Assembly (NCBI RefSeq): GCF_030272615.1 | Contig: NC_081409.1 | Coordinates: 474,294,573-474,358,572 of the forward strand | Direction of reading: 5' to 3' | Source: Cryptomeria japonica | Taxonomy: Eukaryota > Streptophyta > Pinopsida > Cupressales > Cupressaceae | Length of the DNA stretch: 64,000 nucleotides | Shown here: positions 1-10,568 of the stretch, in pieces | How positions within the stretch are numbered: position 1 is the stretch's first letter | How the letters are laid out: the number at the start of each line of letters is the position of its first letter | The notes under the pieces: generated by a model | Seen by the model: only the letters and a program-made list of their open reading frames with translations | Databases searched by the model: none | Told to the model about the DNA's origin: nothing | Program-made: the position numbers and the translations under genes

Positions 1-2078
1 TTAGATTTTGATCTTGTCTCAACAGGCATGTCACTTATGCAAATGCAATGTTTTTGGAATTTTTCAAGGATAATATATGATATGCAACTAAATGCAAACT
101 AAATAGATGAAAATGCAATCTATGATTTTGGTTATTTTCGAAGATTTTGACAAACTTTTGAAATGCAAATCTAAGAGAGGGACCCTTAGGAAATTGGAAT
201 GATATCTAGACCTTAAAGGACAAAAGGACGTAAGTGACAAAAGGACAAATGACAAAGTCTCCCCTATATGCTTGGATACTAAGCTAGGTTTGACCAAATG
301 ATATTGATGACAAAAGGACAAAAGATTTGATAAGGTCTAGACTTCTTAACAATGACTTAGGGTTTTTCAAAGATTAGGATTACTCAAGTATGACAAAACC
401 TAATTTTGGCACTATATGCAAAAGGACAATTACTATGATATGATAATGACTTAAGCTTAATGAAGAGACTTAGGGTATGCAAATATGAATGTATGACAAT
501 AGTATGACTTTAATGCAAGAGGACATATGCAAGTGGATGACTCTTATTGATATGCAAAGGAATATGACTTAGGTGAAACCTAACCTTGGTACTTGACAAT
601 GACTTTTGCAAAATGCAACCTAGGATGAACCTAAATGTAAGTAACATGAATGTTAAGACAAGATTTGGAACAATGTTTGATCATCATATTGGAAGATGTG
701 TTTTGAACCTTGTTGAACTTTTTGTTGGATGAATGTCTCTTGTGTTTAATCTTATGTTGGATCAATTTGTTTTGCTTCTTTGAAATGGGATGCAATTCAA
801 CTTTTGACAAGCAAAGAATACAAGATATTTCAACTTAGACTCAAGACAATCATGCTCATTCCCACATTTCTTATGGTAGGAAAGGACATTAGGTACTTGA
901 GAGGTAGACTCATTATGGGATTCAAGGAGAATACATAGATGCTTGACCCCACGGGCTCCCCTCCATGGCACTTACTTCTCAGGGCAGCCAAGCATCAGTC
1001 CCCGTGGAAATCTCCCCATGGCGAACTTAGTATCTCTTCCAAGTATCCGAATTTGTCCTTCTCAAGCAACTAGAAGGGTTTTTGGCCTCTAAAAACAAGG
1101 TATGTAGTAAGGATTTCTGTTAAGCGTTACTCCTTGATGTCACGCAAGTGTGATTGAGACATTAAGCCCATCAAGATACCAAACAAATGTAGTCGCGCAA
1201 GCACGATTTAGACTGTGAGGTCCTACTTAGATGTTGATATGAGAAAGAGTTCAAGGGTCATCACTTCCCAAGTAACTACAATTCCCACGTAACACTTCCT
1301 TCAAAGCTTTCGATCATCGGGTATTTTTTTATAGTGAGTTAGAATGCTAAGGAATTCTAGCCGTACTCACTTTGGGTCATCCCCTTCTCATGATTATCAC
1401 TTGCTTGCAAAAGCAAAGTGGTCGGGTAGGCAGGCCCTCTAAATGTGACAGACAATCAACAATACAAGCATGGTATCGAAGATCTGGATTTCTGATCACC
1501 CTAAGAAGGATGAGAGCATACTCTCCTACTCCAATGTCATACTCAACAATCAAAGCAAACAAATGTTCATTCCAACCTATTTAGAAACCACTAGGTGCCT
1601 AAAAATTAAATGCAAACACAAAGTTTGATTGTTTCTCCAAGGCAACTTGCAAAAACCCAAGTTAGGAGTTTGATACGCTTATTCTTTGACTTTTGAATCT
1701 GCACAAAGTGTGTTAGTAGTTTGATTTATTGTCTTTGCCATGCATATGCCAAGATTCTGCACAGATAATTAGTACCAAAATCCAAAGCACAGAAAACAAA
1801 ATGCAAAAACACAACAAATTTCAAGTAAACACTGCATTTTTTACCTCTGTTCTGGACTTTACACAGGCGCAGAACCCATGACACAGGCATAGAATGCAGG
1901 ACACAAGCGCAAAATGTCACCTACACAAGTGCAGAATGCTCAACACAGGCGCAGGTTTCTTCACACAGGCGCAGGAGTCTCCAGAATACCCTGCACGACC
2001 CTGTTTTTGGGTTTTTTGGCCTGCAAATCAACTTGAGAGCACTCAAAACACCATAAAGAGGTTAGAAGGTTAGTTTTT
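1..2078 (-). mobile_element. Leader/internal region of minus-strand gypsy-type LTR element (partial)
   Basis: This stretch lies just inside the 5' LTR and primer-binding site of a minus-strand LTR retrotransposon and runs off the left edge. No open frame longer than about 75 codons is convincing, so it is probably the untranslated leader. About 1-700 is built of degenerate purine-rich words such as gacaaaaggaca and tatgcaaaggac. A comparable word structure occurs at 46570-47060 in a second element with a related LTR. The short open frames on both strands here are artefacts of low complexity. The gag-pol part, if present, lies outside the window. Confidence 0.6.
1861..1982. repeat. Six-copy ~20-bp tandem repeat (acacaggcgcag) in gypsy leader
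   Basis: Copies start at 1861, 1881, 1901, 1923, 1943 and 1963. Each begins acaca(g/a)g(c/t) followed by a gcag-like word and a variable tail of about 8 bases. On the element's sense (minus) strand the core reads ctgcgcctgtgt. The array lies about 100 bp downstream of the primer-binding site, so it would be in the 5' untranslated leader of the genomic RNA. Confidence 0.85.
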
Positions 2079-2094
2079 CACGTCGGGTTCACCA
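2079..2094 (-). other. tRNA primer-binding site of minus-strand gypsy-type element
   Basis: Read on the minus strand the sequence is TGGTGAACCCGACGTG. It starts with the TGG that pairs with a tRNA CCA tail and lies five bases past the LTR end. The position and the TGG start fit a retrotransposon PBS. I cannot assign the primer tRNA with confidence. Confidence 0.75.
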
Positions 2095-2549
2095 ATTAAT
2101 GTACGTTAGGAAATAGGAAATCATTACAAATAAGATAAACGTAATAGCTCAATCACAAAAGCATCCATTGCAATGAATCTATCCTAAGACACATTCAATA
2201 GAGACATGAAAACAAAGCATACAAAACTAATGATTGTGCAAACCAGATGACGATTTGAATACTCCTTCCATGCGGCTCCATTGTTCTTCTTTCCTCTCCA
2301 AATAGTTGTGGATCTCACCTACAAGTGCACACACAATTGAAAGCAAGTAGACGGGATTTTTGATCAAGAGTACTAGAAGCTTAGATTCGATAGCCTGATT
2401 ATCAATTACCAATTACCAATTAGCCTTGATTGATGAAGATCATCCAATTTATAGAAGAATTGGAGAGATGAACAAATTAGCATGATAGTGATTCGAATGG
2501 AAATTCAAATCAAGAATAGCAAAATTATGACATGTCTATGACAAATTGC

Positions 2550-2680
2550 TATGCAAAGATTTATGACAATTTATGACAAATTCTATGTCAAGAATTTATG
2601 ACAATTTATGACAAATTTCTATGTCAAGAATTGATTGATTGTCAATTATGACAAATTATGACAAATTTCTATGTCATTTC
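2550..2680. repeat. Tandem 'tatgacaatttatgacaaatt' array inside LTR
   Basis: Three imperfect copies of a unit of roughly 45 bp carry the words tttatgacaatttatgacaaa and ctatgtcaagaa. They lie within the gypsy-type LTR (probably U3/R), so they are internal LTR structure and not an independent locus. Confidence 0.7.
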
Positions 2681-3194
2681 CATGAATTTAGGAGAGAAAT
2701 AGGAGGAATTTGAAATTAGGAAATTAGAAAATTAAGAAATTAGAAAATGAGGAATTTAGGAATTAAGAAATTAGGAAAATGATGAAAATTAGAAATTAGG
2801 TAAATTAATTAATAATTTGTCATTTATTAATTAATTCACAAAGAGGTATAATTAGCCAATTAAATGAACATTTAATTGCAATGAGAAGACTTAGGATAAA
2901 TAAATAATTTATTAATCCTAAAGGGAGAAATGAGACACAAGGTTAAATGATGAAATCACGGAACTGTAGAAGACGAATTAGCAATGCGAGAATGACAATT
3001 AGGTCTTGATTAAAGATAATTAATGTCGATCATGATTTAGATTTAACAAAGGACCAATGTGATAAATGATTTGATTGATAAATGTGCTAATTGACGAGGA
3101 ACAATGACAAATTGATCCAAATTGACATAATTGTGACAGACAATGATCGATAGTGAAATGATCGCAAAATGACAAAATTGACAAGAGGACAAGG

Positions 3195-3350
3195 ATTGAT
3201 GATAAATATATTGCAAGATGACAAGATTAAAAATAACCACGATCGATGACAAATCGATCGCAAAATGACAAGATCGAAGATGACAACGATCGATGACAAA
3301 TCGATCGCAAAATGACAAGATTGAAGGATTGATGATAAATTGATCGCCAG
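3195..3350. repeat. ~47-bp tandem repeat (gatcgatgacaaatcgatcg) inside LTR
   Basis: Copies start at about 3195, 3241, 3288 and 3327. The second and third are nearly identical over 34 bases and are rich in the palindromic word cgatcg. The overlapping open frames of 70-124 codons on the minus strand here are translations of the repeat and are not reported as genes. Confidence 0.8.
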
Positions 3351-3653
3351 ATTGACAGGAGGACAAAACCCTAATTAGGATTGACGATGTCCAAAATGAT
3401 GCCAAATAAGCATGCACATTGATGCAATAAGATAAGATCGACCAAAATCATGACTGGATAGTGTTGTCGACAAGACCAAATTTGAGAGCGAGATGAATGA
3501 AGAATGTAGAAGAATGACTCGATGCTCGCAAATGATAAAAACCAAGTGCGTGACATAGGAGAAATGGTAATGCGACACAAAAACCTAAAATGAGGCAATG
3601 CGCAAATATTAAAGTATGACTCCGCAAGCGTTGACCATTTTTAGGTGTCTACA

Positions 3654-5786
3654 GAATGTGTAAACAACAATGCTAACAACTTATTTCCAAAAGGTTTGTG
3701 CAACATTTCCTTCAATCAACATCATTCTAGCAACATCCAAGATTGTTCTATTCTTTCTTTCAACAACTCCATTCTGTTGAGGGGTTCTAGGAGCAGATAA
3801 TTGTCTTCTAATTCTATTCCTTTCACAAAATGTATCAAACTCACTGGATGTGAATTCTCCTCCTCTGTCAAACCTCAAATACTTTAGCTTCAACCCTATC
3901 TTAATTACCACCTTTGCTTTGAATATATTTAATTTCTCTAATGCTTCTGATTTATCCCTTAGAAAAGTCACCCACATCATTCTAGAGTAGTCATCAATCA
4001 GTAACATGAAATACCTGTCACCCTCCATGCTTCTCACTATTGTAGGAACACACAAGTTAGTATGCACAAGATATAATAGTCCATTAGATGTATACAACTT
4101 ACTTTTAAATGATGTTCTTGTCTACTTTCCCAATTGACATTCTTTACATACCGGATTAGAGGGCTTCAATATCTTAGGCAAATCTCTAACAACTTGAGTA
4201 GAACTTATCCTTATCATGCAGTCAAAATTAACATGACATATCCTCCTATGCCACAACCAACTTTCATCTATCTGAGCAATCAAGCAACTCTTCTCACGGA
4301 CATTCAAGTAAAATATATTACCTTTAGTCTTAGTCCTTGTTGTAATCTCTATACCAGAGGCATTCATAATCTTGCATTTACCATTCTTGAATTGCAAATC
4401 ATATCCCTTGTCAACCATTTGTCCAACAATCAAAATATTATGCATTAAACCTTCAACATATAAGATTTCATCAGTATTATTATTACCATCAAAAGATATA
4501 GTACCTCTACCATGAATCACACAAGCTTTATCATCTCCAAATATCATTATACCACCATCATACCCTTCCATATTTATAAATTTACTCTTATCACCTATCA
4601 TATGATGTGAACAACAGCTATCAATTACCCATTCATCTTTCCCTTCAATCTTAGCAGCCAATGCTTTCTCCTCAACAATGCAACTTGTAGGATTCACTGG
4701 TACCAGATCATCTTCCTTAATAGCAATAAATACAAATTCATCTCCTGAATTCCCATTGTCTGATTCCTCATCTGTCACACCTTCATCAACAACATGATAA
4801 CATCTCTTCTAATTTTTTTACTTCTAGTTAGGCTTGAAGGGGTTATCATACTTATCATGCTTCTCATATCTATCATGCTTATCAAACCTATAATGTCTTT
4901 CATGCTTGTCATACCTAGACATTCTTTCAGGACACCTAGAAGCAAAATGTCCTATTTTATTACAAGAGAAACATTTCAAAGGTAACTTTCCATCATACTT
5001 ACTGGCTCCCTTAGGCAATATTTGAGCAATAAGTGCTTCAAACTCATCCAATTCTTTTTTCCGCTCTTCCATCTCTCTCATTTCTCTTTCATATCTAGAG
5101 ACCTTAGATGAAATCTCTCCTAGATCATACAGCTGCTTCTTGGATACAGAGGCTTTAAATGCAGTCTTAGATTTACCATGTGATTCTCCTAATTCACTCA
5201 AGTCAAATGCAGCTAGCTTACCAACCAACATATCTCTTGTCATAGTAGTCACACTCTAGATCTCATCAATATAAGCAAATTTAGCTTTGTAAGTAGAAGG
5301 CAATGATCTCAACACTTTAGCAATAATCTCATCTTCCTCAAGGGTTCCACCGACACATCTGATGTTCATAAAAAGTTCATTCACTTTATCCATAAATGAT
5401 GTTATATTCTCATCTTCTCCCATCTTCAATGTCTCATACTTTCTTTTCAAAATCTACAACTTAGCAACTTTAACTTGTGCATCTTCTTCATACAAGACCT
5501 CTAGCTTTTTCCATATCTTATGTGCAGTCTGAAGTCCCATCGCATTAGTCATTTCATAATCTATCAAGGCACTCAACAATGCTTCCTTAGCCCTTATTTT
5601 ATATTCATCTTCCTTGATTTCATCAACAGTAACCGATCCATTCAGAGGTACATTGTAGACATTCTCTGTTATCTTCCAATAATCTTCTCCAAGAGACTTG
5701 AAATGAACTTCCATCTGGTCCTTCCATACAATATAATTATTTCCATCAAATCTAGGACTCTCTTTCTTGAACACATAGGTTGCCAT
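3654..5786 (-). pseudogene. Copia-1 gag-protease-integrase polyprotein, decayed and truncated
   Basis: The chosen start is the ATG at 5784-5786 (MATYVFKKESPRFDG), the first Met after the PBS. All open blocks (5786-5454, 5450-5256, 5252-4824, 4778-4122, 4097-3681) are in one frame, so only stop codons break it and no frameshift is needed. Visible parts: a UBN2-type gag region; a CCHC zinc knuckle (CFSCNKIGHFASRC) near 4970-4930; a protease region with DSCCSHHM where relatives have DSGCSHHM; the GAG-pre-integrase H-H-C-C region (WLWHRRICH...CKEC); and integrase motifs TNLC, FDRGGEF and NGVVERKN. The integrase Asp of T-D-L is replaced by Asn. The frame stops at VVSIVVYT, where the 1.55-kb LTR is inserted. 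Family assignment is firm; function is lost. Confidence 0.88.
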
Positions 5787-5828
5787 CCCAGATCTCCTCA
5801 AGTGGTTAAGATTCTTTAAGAGGATATA

Positions 5829-5840
5829 GCTCTGATACCA
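5829..5840 (-). other. Copia-1 primer-binding site (initiator Met tRNA)
   Basis: The minus strand reads TGGTATCAGAGC, the standard plant copia PBS complementary to the 3' end of initiator tRNA-Met, two bases past the LTR end. Confidence 0.95.
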
Positions 5841-5842
5841 CT

Positions 5843-7208
5843 TGTTGGAAACAACATGTAAGGGAAAATGAGAGGGAGGGGGTGAATCAGATTTCACCGG
5901 ATTAAACAAATTAAGCCCAATCTCAGATTTGATCAACTATAGAAAAAAGAAAGATAACAACAATAACAACAACACACATTACATCAATATTTTTACATGG
6001 AAAACCTGGTTAAGGGAAAAACCATGGTGGGAACCTACCCACAATGAGATGATACTCTGCAATAGTATGCGTAAATATTACAATGGGAACTGCACATGCA
6101 GTTAGGCACATTTCCTAGAGCTCACTACTCAAATTACAATGACCCAAAAGGCTAAAACCCTTAGGGAAGGTTCAATACCTTACAAATATATTCAAACTAC
6201 AATCCAACAAAGATGAACTACAAAAATAACATCTACTAATGCCTAATGACAGTTCCAGTGAAGCTCATATGTCTGCCCTTCACCAATCTCTGCTCAATGC
6301 ACCACACTGAAAGATGAATTCATTTGATTGCACATACACCACTGTCTAATAATGTAGACTCAACAACAACAGCTCACCTAACCACCAATTACATAAATAT
6401 TACACCCATTTATACAAATCATCAACCTTGACTACAAGGTCGGCCAAACCCTTAACACCTAATTACAAAATTACACCACACGATACATAAATTAACCACC
6501 GGTCCAATAAAATGTCATATAAAACATAGCATGGACCTAAATCAACTCCTCAAACATGCACCACCACCAAAAATCTTGCCAAGATCAACCACAATACGTT
6601 AAACCACCAGAATACTGCACAACATGAAGAATATCACCAGACCCATAAGATCATCAAGAACATGTATAATGATCAATGCGGACCATAGAAAAAAATAGGA
6701 CATGATTAGGAAACACCAACAAGCACGTTAGAACCATCCGTAATAGCTGCACTAGCACCACTTATCCAAATATTCATTGATCATCACACTAACACTCAAG
6801 AACACTTAACAACAACAACTCAGACAAGAAAGATAGCTTGCGAAATATCAAATCACGAACCATCTGAAATGAACACACGAACATCCCAAAAACTCTCCCA
6901 AATCCACAACACAAGATATGATCATACCAGAGTAGAATGAATCAAACACCAGAATACTGCAACACTGAACACTGAAAGCCAATCTCCATACCAGAATCCA
7001 CAACTTGATCAAATCATCACATAAAATCATGAAATCAATAAATAATGAAGTATCTCTAGTTGATTCAACATAACAAATTATAGATAAACCAACTAGATCA
7101 ACTCACTGCAATCACTAGATCACCAAAAAATTTCTCTACCACACCAAAACACAGGAATATGTTGACATTAATGACAACAACATATCCTAGCAGGAACAAT
7201 ATCCAATA
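5843..7208 (-). repeat. Copia-1 5' LTR
   Basis: In plus orientation the LTR starts TGTTGGAAAC at 5843, next to the PBS, and ends CCAATA at 7208. The last motif is probably a mutated CCAACA that matched the TGTTGG end. The 5' end on the minus strand carries TTGTCATTAATGTCAACA, also found near the start of the Copia-4 LTR. The U5 side carries the plant copia motif accaggttttccatgt. The 7208 boundary is an inference from the imperfect terminal inverted repeat. Confidence 0.8.
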
Positions 7209-7213
7209 GTTGG

Positions 7214-7268
7214 GCATATTGAACTTTTCTTATAATTATTTTTGGAAGGACAAATCTATTAACTAACA
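7214..7268 (+). repeat. 3' remnant of the 5' LTR of the pol-less element
   Basis: The sequence from gcatattgaa to aactaaca matches 11243-11297 with few differences and ends in CA six bases before the PBS. The rest of this LTR should lie beyond the left end of Copia-1, outside the window. Confidence 0.75.
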
Positions 7269-7274
7269 AATTTT

Positions 7275-7292
7275 TGGCGACTTACCTGGGGA
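7275..7292 (+). other. Putative tRNA-Arg primer-binding site
   Basis: The sequence TGGCGACTTACCTGGGGA resembles the Arg-tRNA-type PBS known in Tat/Ogre-like plant gypsy elements (TGGCGACTC...CTGGGGA). It starts with TGG after a six-base spacer from the LTR end. Confidence 0.75.
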
Positions 7293-7421
7293 GCTTAACC
7301 TGTGAGCTTTTGTTGTACAGTGCCTTCTTGAGAAAGAAGACTGGTGACTCTATTTGTCTAAGACCTCAGATGAATATTTCCAGACCATGTCTGACTCATC
7401 AACTGATTTATATTTGAAGAA

Positions 7422-8858
7422 ATGAATACTGAAGTTGACCAAATACTTGCGTACCCTTGGAATTCTTTAAAAGGAATCCTTGGTGGAGATGAGGATTACA
7501 AATTTTCACTGCTACTAAGAAACGTGTATAAGGGATATTATCAATTGAGCAATTTTAAAGAAGAAGATTATCATGCTGAGATTGAAAGATTAAAAGAACT
7601 AGCCTCGTACAATTTCTCAGCCCTTGAAGAACAGGATTATGAGACAATGTCGGTAGAATATTGGGGTCAGAATCATCAACAAAGAGGTGATGTTCACCAA
7701 ACCAAAAGTGAAAATCCTTAATCTCTTTCCACATGCATATCAACCAAGGCAAAGGAGATACCATTCGATTCCCCCAAAGAAGAAACATTATCAGATGGAT
7801 GCAGGAAATTTTTCATCTCAAACTGGTTCTTGAATGGCTCTAATGATGATTTTTGATGCGACATTGTAGACGAGAAAGGTCATGTCACAGAAGTTGGAAT
7901 AGAGGCATTTATTAATGGCCCCTGTGATTTTGAAAAAAGTATGGATTTCTATTCATCTAAATCTTTTGATGTAAAGATCGAGGAGGAAGAATTATCAAGA
8001 AATGAAATTCAGGCAGGTGAAAATTATTTGGTCAGATCTATTGATATAGGTATATCATCCCCTCCATCTACTTGTATCCCCAATGACAACTTTCTTTGTG
8101 CAAAGGAAGAAATTCTTTTTAGGTTTGATCCTATGTTACTAGAGACTGACACTTAGAGGTTAGAATGGGAAACATGCACAGATTCCATTTTAGCTTTGGG
8201 TATGCAAGAAAAATATTTCATTTCTGATGCTTCTCTAGTATGTTCAACTGAAGTTGCAAGCAATGTGGTGCCTAAAGAGAATGTCACAATGGTAATGAAA
8301 AAAGAGACAAAACTAGGAGATCCCAAGAGTAAATATGATCAGAGCACATTCAATTCATTATATGTGCCAATAGGGTTTCGTGAAATTTTTTCAAGTTTCG
8401 GATAATCTTCTTTTGAATTATTTGATTCCTAGCCTCCTCATGATAAAATTGAAAAGGAAAGATATGTTCTTAACATTAGCTCCAACACCATGGATGATAA
8501 ATCTGATTTTTCATGATGTTGTATACAAATGGAAAGTGGTGATGTTCATTATGTTGTCTTTCTGAAACTTAACTCAAAAGTCCTTGCTGATGATTGTTTG
8601 CCCATGAATGAAATTGTTGATGATTTCTCAGCTAGTGAAGATGCAAGTATTGGGTTAGTGTTGGGTGAATTGCTTTATAAAGATAATAATAATGTGAGCA
8701 ATGACTTCATGGTTAGCCATGCCAGTTGCATTGATGACATCTCTGATTTGGGTCACAAGGAACTCTATTTGAATCAAGGCATACCGTTTGGGTTCTTTCA
8801 AGTAGATGGTTCTCAGTTATCTCAAGAAGGTTGTGAAAGTATGATTGTTTATGTCTGA
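7422..8858 (+). pseudogene. Unknown ~479-codon protein of the pol-less LTR element, decayed
   Basis: The blocks 7422-7721, 7941-8156, 8196-8405 and 8529-8858 share one frame. The DNA between them is also open in that frame apart from isolated stops (7719, about 7855, 8154, 8403, about 8430, about 8514), so one ancestral reading frame is likely. The start is the ATG at 7422, 130 bp after the PBS. The product would be acidic, with runs such as KIEEEELSRNE and DDFSASED, a few cysteines, and no transmembrane segment, zinc knuckle or protease/RT/integrase motif that I can see. By position it occupies the gag slot, but I do not recognise it as gag and do not assign a function. Confidence 0.6.
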
Positions 8859-10080
8859 GAGGTGTATCATGAAGAATGGTTGTTTGGGATTTAATGTATA
8901 TACAAGAAGGTTTTGTATTTCATTAGCTTGAGATTAGGTGACAAAGCTATCACCAAGAAGTAGTCCCTTTTTGTTGTATCATATGGTTTTGATCCATTGT
9001 TCTGCATAGGTGCCTACTTTTCTCAATCTGTTAATGGATTTACTTGAGCAACCTTAAGTAGTCTTGAGGTAGGGCCTTATGGCCATGTACATATTTATAA
9101 GATTTTGGTTTGTGTTTAGTCTAGTTTCCTTTTTCTTTTGAGTGTGTTCATTCTTAGTTTGTGCCTCGTCGCCCCTCCACCCATCTGCATAGCATCACCC
9201 TCCCCTTCTGCTATTCTTTCCGACTCTGTAGCCCAATGGATAAGGCACTGGTCTTACTTGAGATTTTAGGGTTCTCTGTGTCCTAATAGTCCTTGTAGCC
9301 ATTCAGATCCCATGTTACCCATGAAATTTAAATTTTTCCACCATGTCACAAGTCTTTCCATGTCTTGAGGTTTTTCTTTAGGGTGTCTCTTCATTCCTTT
9401 AATAATTTGAATCCTAGGTTGAGGCTTTATGCATTTTCAAAACTTAATCACCAGTCCCTTGCCTTTTTTAAACCTTATTGCAGAGTTCTAAAGTTTCAAA
9501 AGTTCCCGATCACCCGACATGATTGTGAGAACTCACAAAAGGCAGATCGCTCTTCATGAGGATTCATAGGAGGTCGGGTTTCTAGTTGATTTATGAAACT
9601 GTTCAAAAATTGTGAATCCATCTTGTTTTGTCATCAGATTTGATGATTCATGAAGCCTTCAAGGAGAAACCACATACCTAACTAAGAAGCTGGTGCATTT
9701 CTCAAGAACACAACCTAAAGGTCGATACAACAGGTCTACTGAGGTGGCGACATGAGTATTGACAGGGGGTGAGTAATAATTAATCGGTGACAAAAAATGA
9801 TTAAGTTTATCTACCTAGTAAAGGTTGTTTCCTTTGCCATTACCAACTTTGATCCATCATGCTGCCAAGCGGCACACATTCTCCATGAAGAAAATCAAGA
9901 AGATTTATGAGGTACCATAATTAATGACAGGCTAAGCAATTAAGTAAACATAAAAGGTTGGAACATGCGTTGTAACACTTGATACTATCACCCTTGCAGA
10001 TAAAATTTAATACACCACCTTTTGAAACTAGCTAAAGGAGCGTATGCTATCATGAGTTGTCCCTATTAGAATGGTTTTGC
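8859..10080. other. Non-coding internal region of pol-less LTR element
   Basis: I see no sustained frame in this 1.2-kb stretch apart from the tRNA-Arg-like sequence at 9222-9294, which is listed separately. An open frame of 64 codons at 9365-9559 has no recognisable motif. The sequence is T-rich before 9200 and mixed after it. Confidence 0.5.
9222..9294 (+). pseudogene. tRNA-Arg-like sequence
   Basis: The first 35 bases (gactctgtagcccaatgg, then ataaggcactggtctt) match the 5' half of a plant tRNA-Arg: acceptor strand, D-arm and a good A-box (TAGCCCAATGG). The anticodon arm is altered, and the T-arm (gggttctctgtgtcc) is a poor B-box that lacks GGTTCGA. The 3' acceptor strand pairs only in part. 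It is a tRNA pseudogene or a tRNA-derived (SINE-like) head lying inside the LTR element. Confidence 0.65.
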
Positions 10081-10082
10081 CT

Positions 10083-10501
10083 TATGACGACAAACTATCA
10101 TTTCATAACCCTGACTTGAATTGGCCAGAAATTGACCATGAAGATATCATCTAACAGTTACAATATTTTCAATGGAAGAGGCACATTGACTTCAGTGAAT
10201 ATAAAAAGGTTATCGCTCTGTTAGAGAAAATAGCGGAATAGGCTGAGGACCATGAACAATGTCTACAAGAAGAACTTGTTGCAAAGAGGATTCTTGGTAA
10301 TTATTTTTTCAAACAACATTAAGGATGGTGCTCAAAGGTAAAGGTCCTATGATCCAGTCTAATGTTGAACACCTGCAAGATGACATCCTTCTCGACTTGA
10401 GTGACCTTGCTTGGGTGCTCATATGGGATGATGACGAATTTACAGTGGTCCTCTGGGTGCTGATTGAAGAGGAGATGATAGCTGAGAGGATGGCCAACTA
10501 G
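10083..10501 (+). pseudogene. Second coding-like patch of the pol-less element, unrecognised
   Basis: From 10083 to 10322 a frame reads as plausible protein (for example LNWPEIDHED and LEEKIAE-like acidic helix text) with two internal stops. A second frame starts at the ATG at 10325 and runs to TAG at 10499-10501 (about 58 codons, acidic, with DDILLDLSDLAW and EEEMIAERMAN). Both lie just before the 3' LTR. I recognise no family; these could be the end of a decayed open frame split by a frameshift. Confidence 0.35.
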
Positions 10502-10568
10502 ATTCTGGATCAGAACCCAGTGCCTAATGAAGAAGAAGGAGCATGAAATTAATAGTTCAAGAGTTTAG

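Larger units (their letters stand above)
2100..3653 (-). repeat. 5' LTR of minus-strand gypsy-type element
   Basis: On the minus strand the LTR begins TGTAGACACCTAAAAATG at 3653 and ends CGTACA at 2100, giving TG...CA ends and a length of about 1.55 kb. A five-base spacer and the PBS follow. A related LTR with the same first 18 bases occurs at about 40428-41754, and both share the cattgttcttct segment about 180 bp from the low end. The body is unusually repetitive, with short arrays at 2550-2680 and 3195-3350. The flank at 3654-3658 (gaatg) is the likely target duplication; its partner lies outside the window. The LTR interrupts the Copia-1 integrase frame exactly at 3653/3654. Confidence 0.85.
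3654..7208 (-). mobile_element. Copia-1: Ty1/copia element, 5' half, minus strand
   Basis: The order on the minus strand is LTR (7208 to 5843), initiator-Met-type PBS, gag, protease and integrase, broken at 3654 by the gypsy-type LTR. The RT and RNase H half should continue on the far side of that insertion, outside the window. At its high-coordinate end the LTR abuts the LTR remnant of the pol-less element at 7214-7268, so Copia-1 seems to have landed in that element's 5' LTR. Confidence 0.85.

Noticed and set aside
3043-3417. Open frames of 70-124 codons on the minus strand
   Set aside because: They translate the internal tandem repeats of the gypsy-type LTR (repeated ILSSCQF/VILRSI text) and have no independent support.
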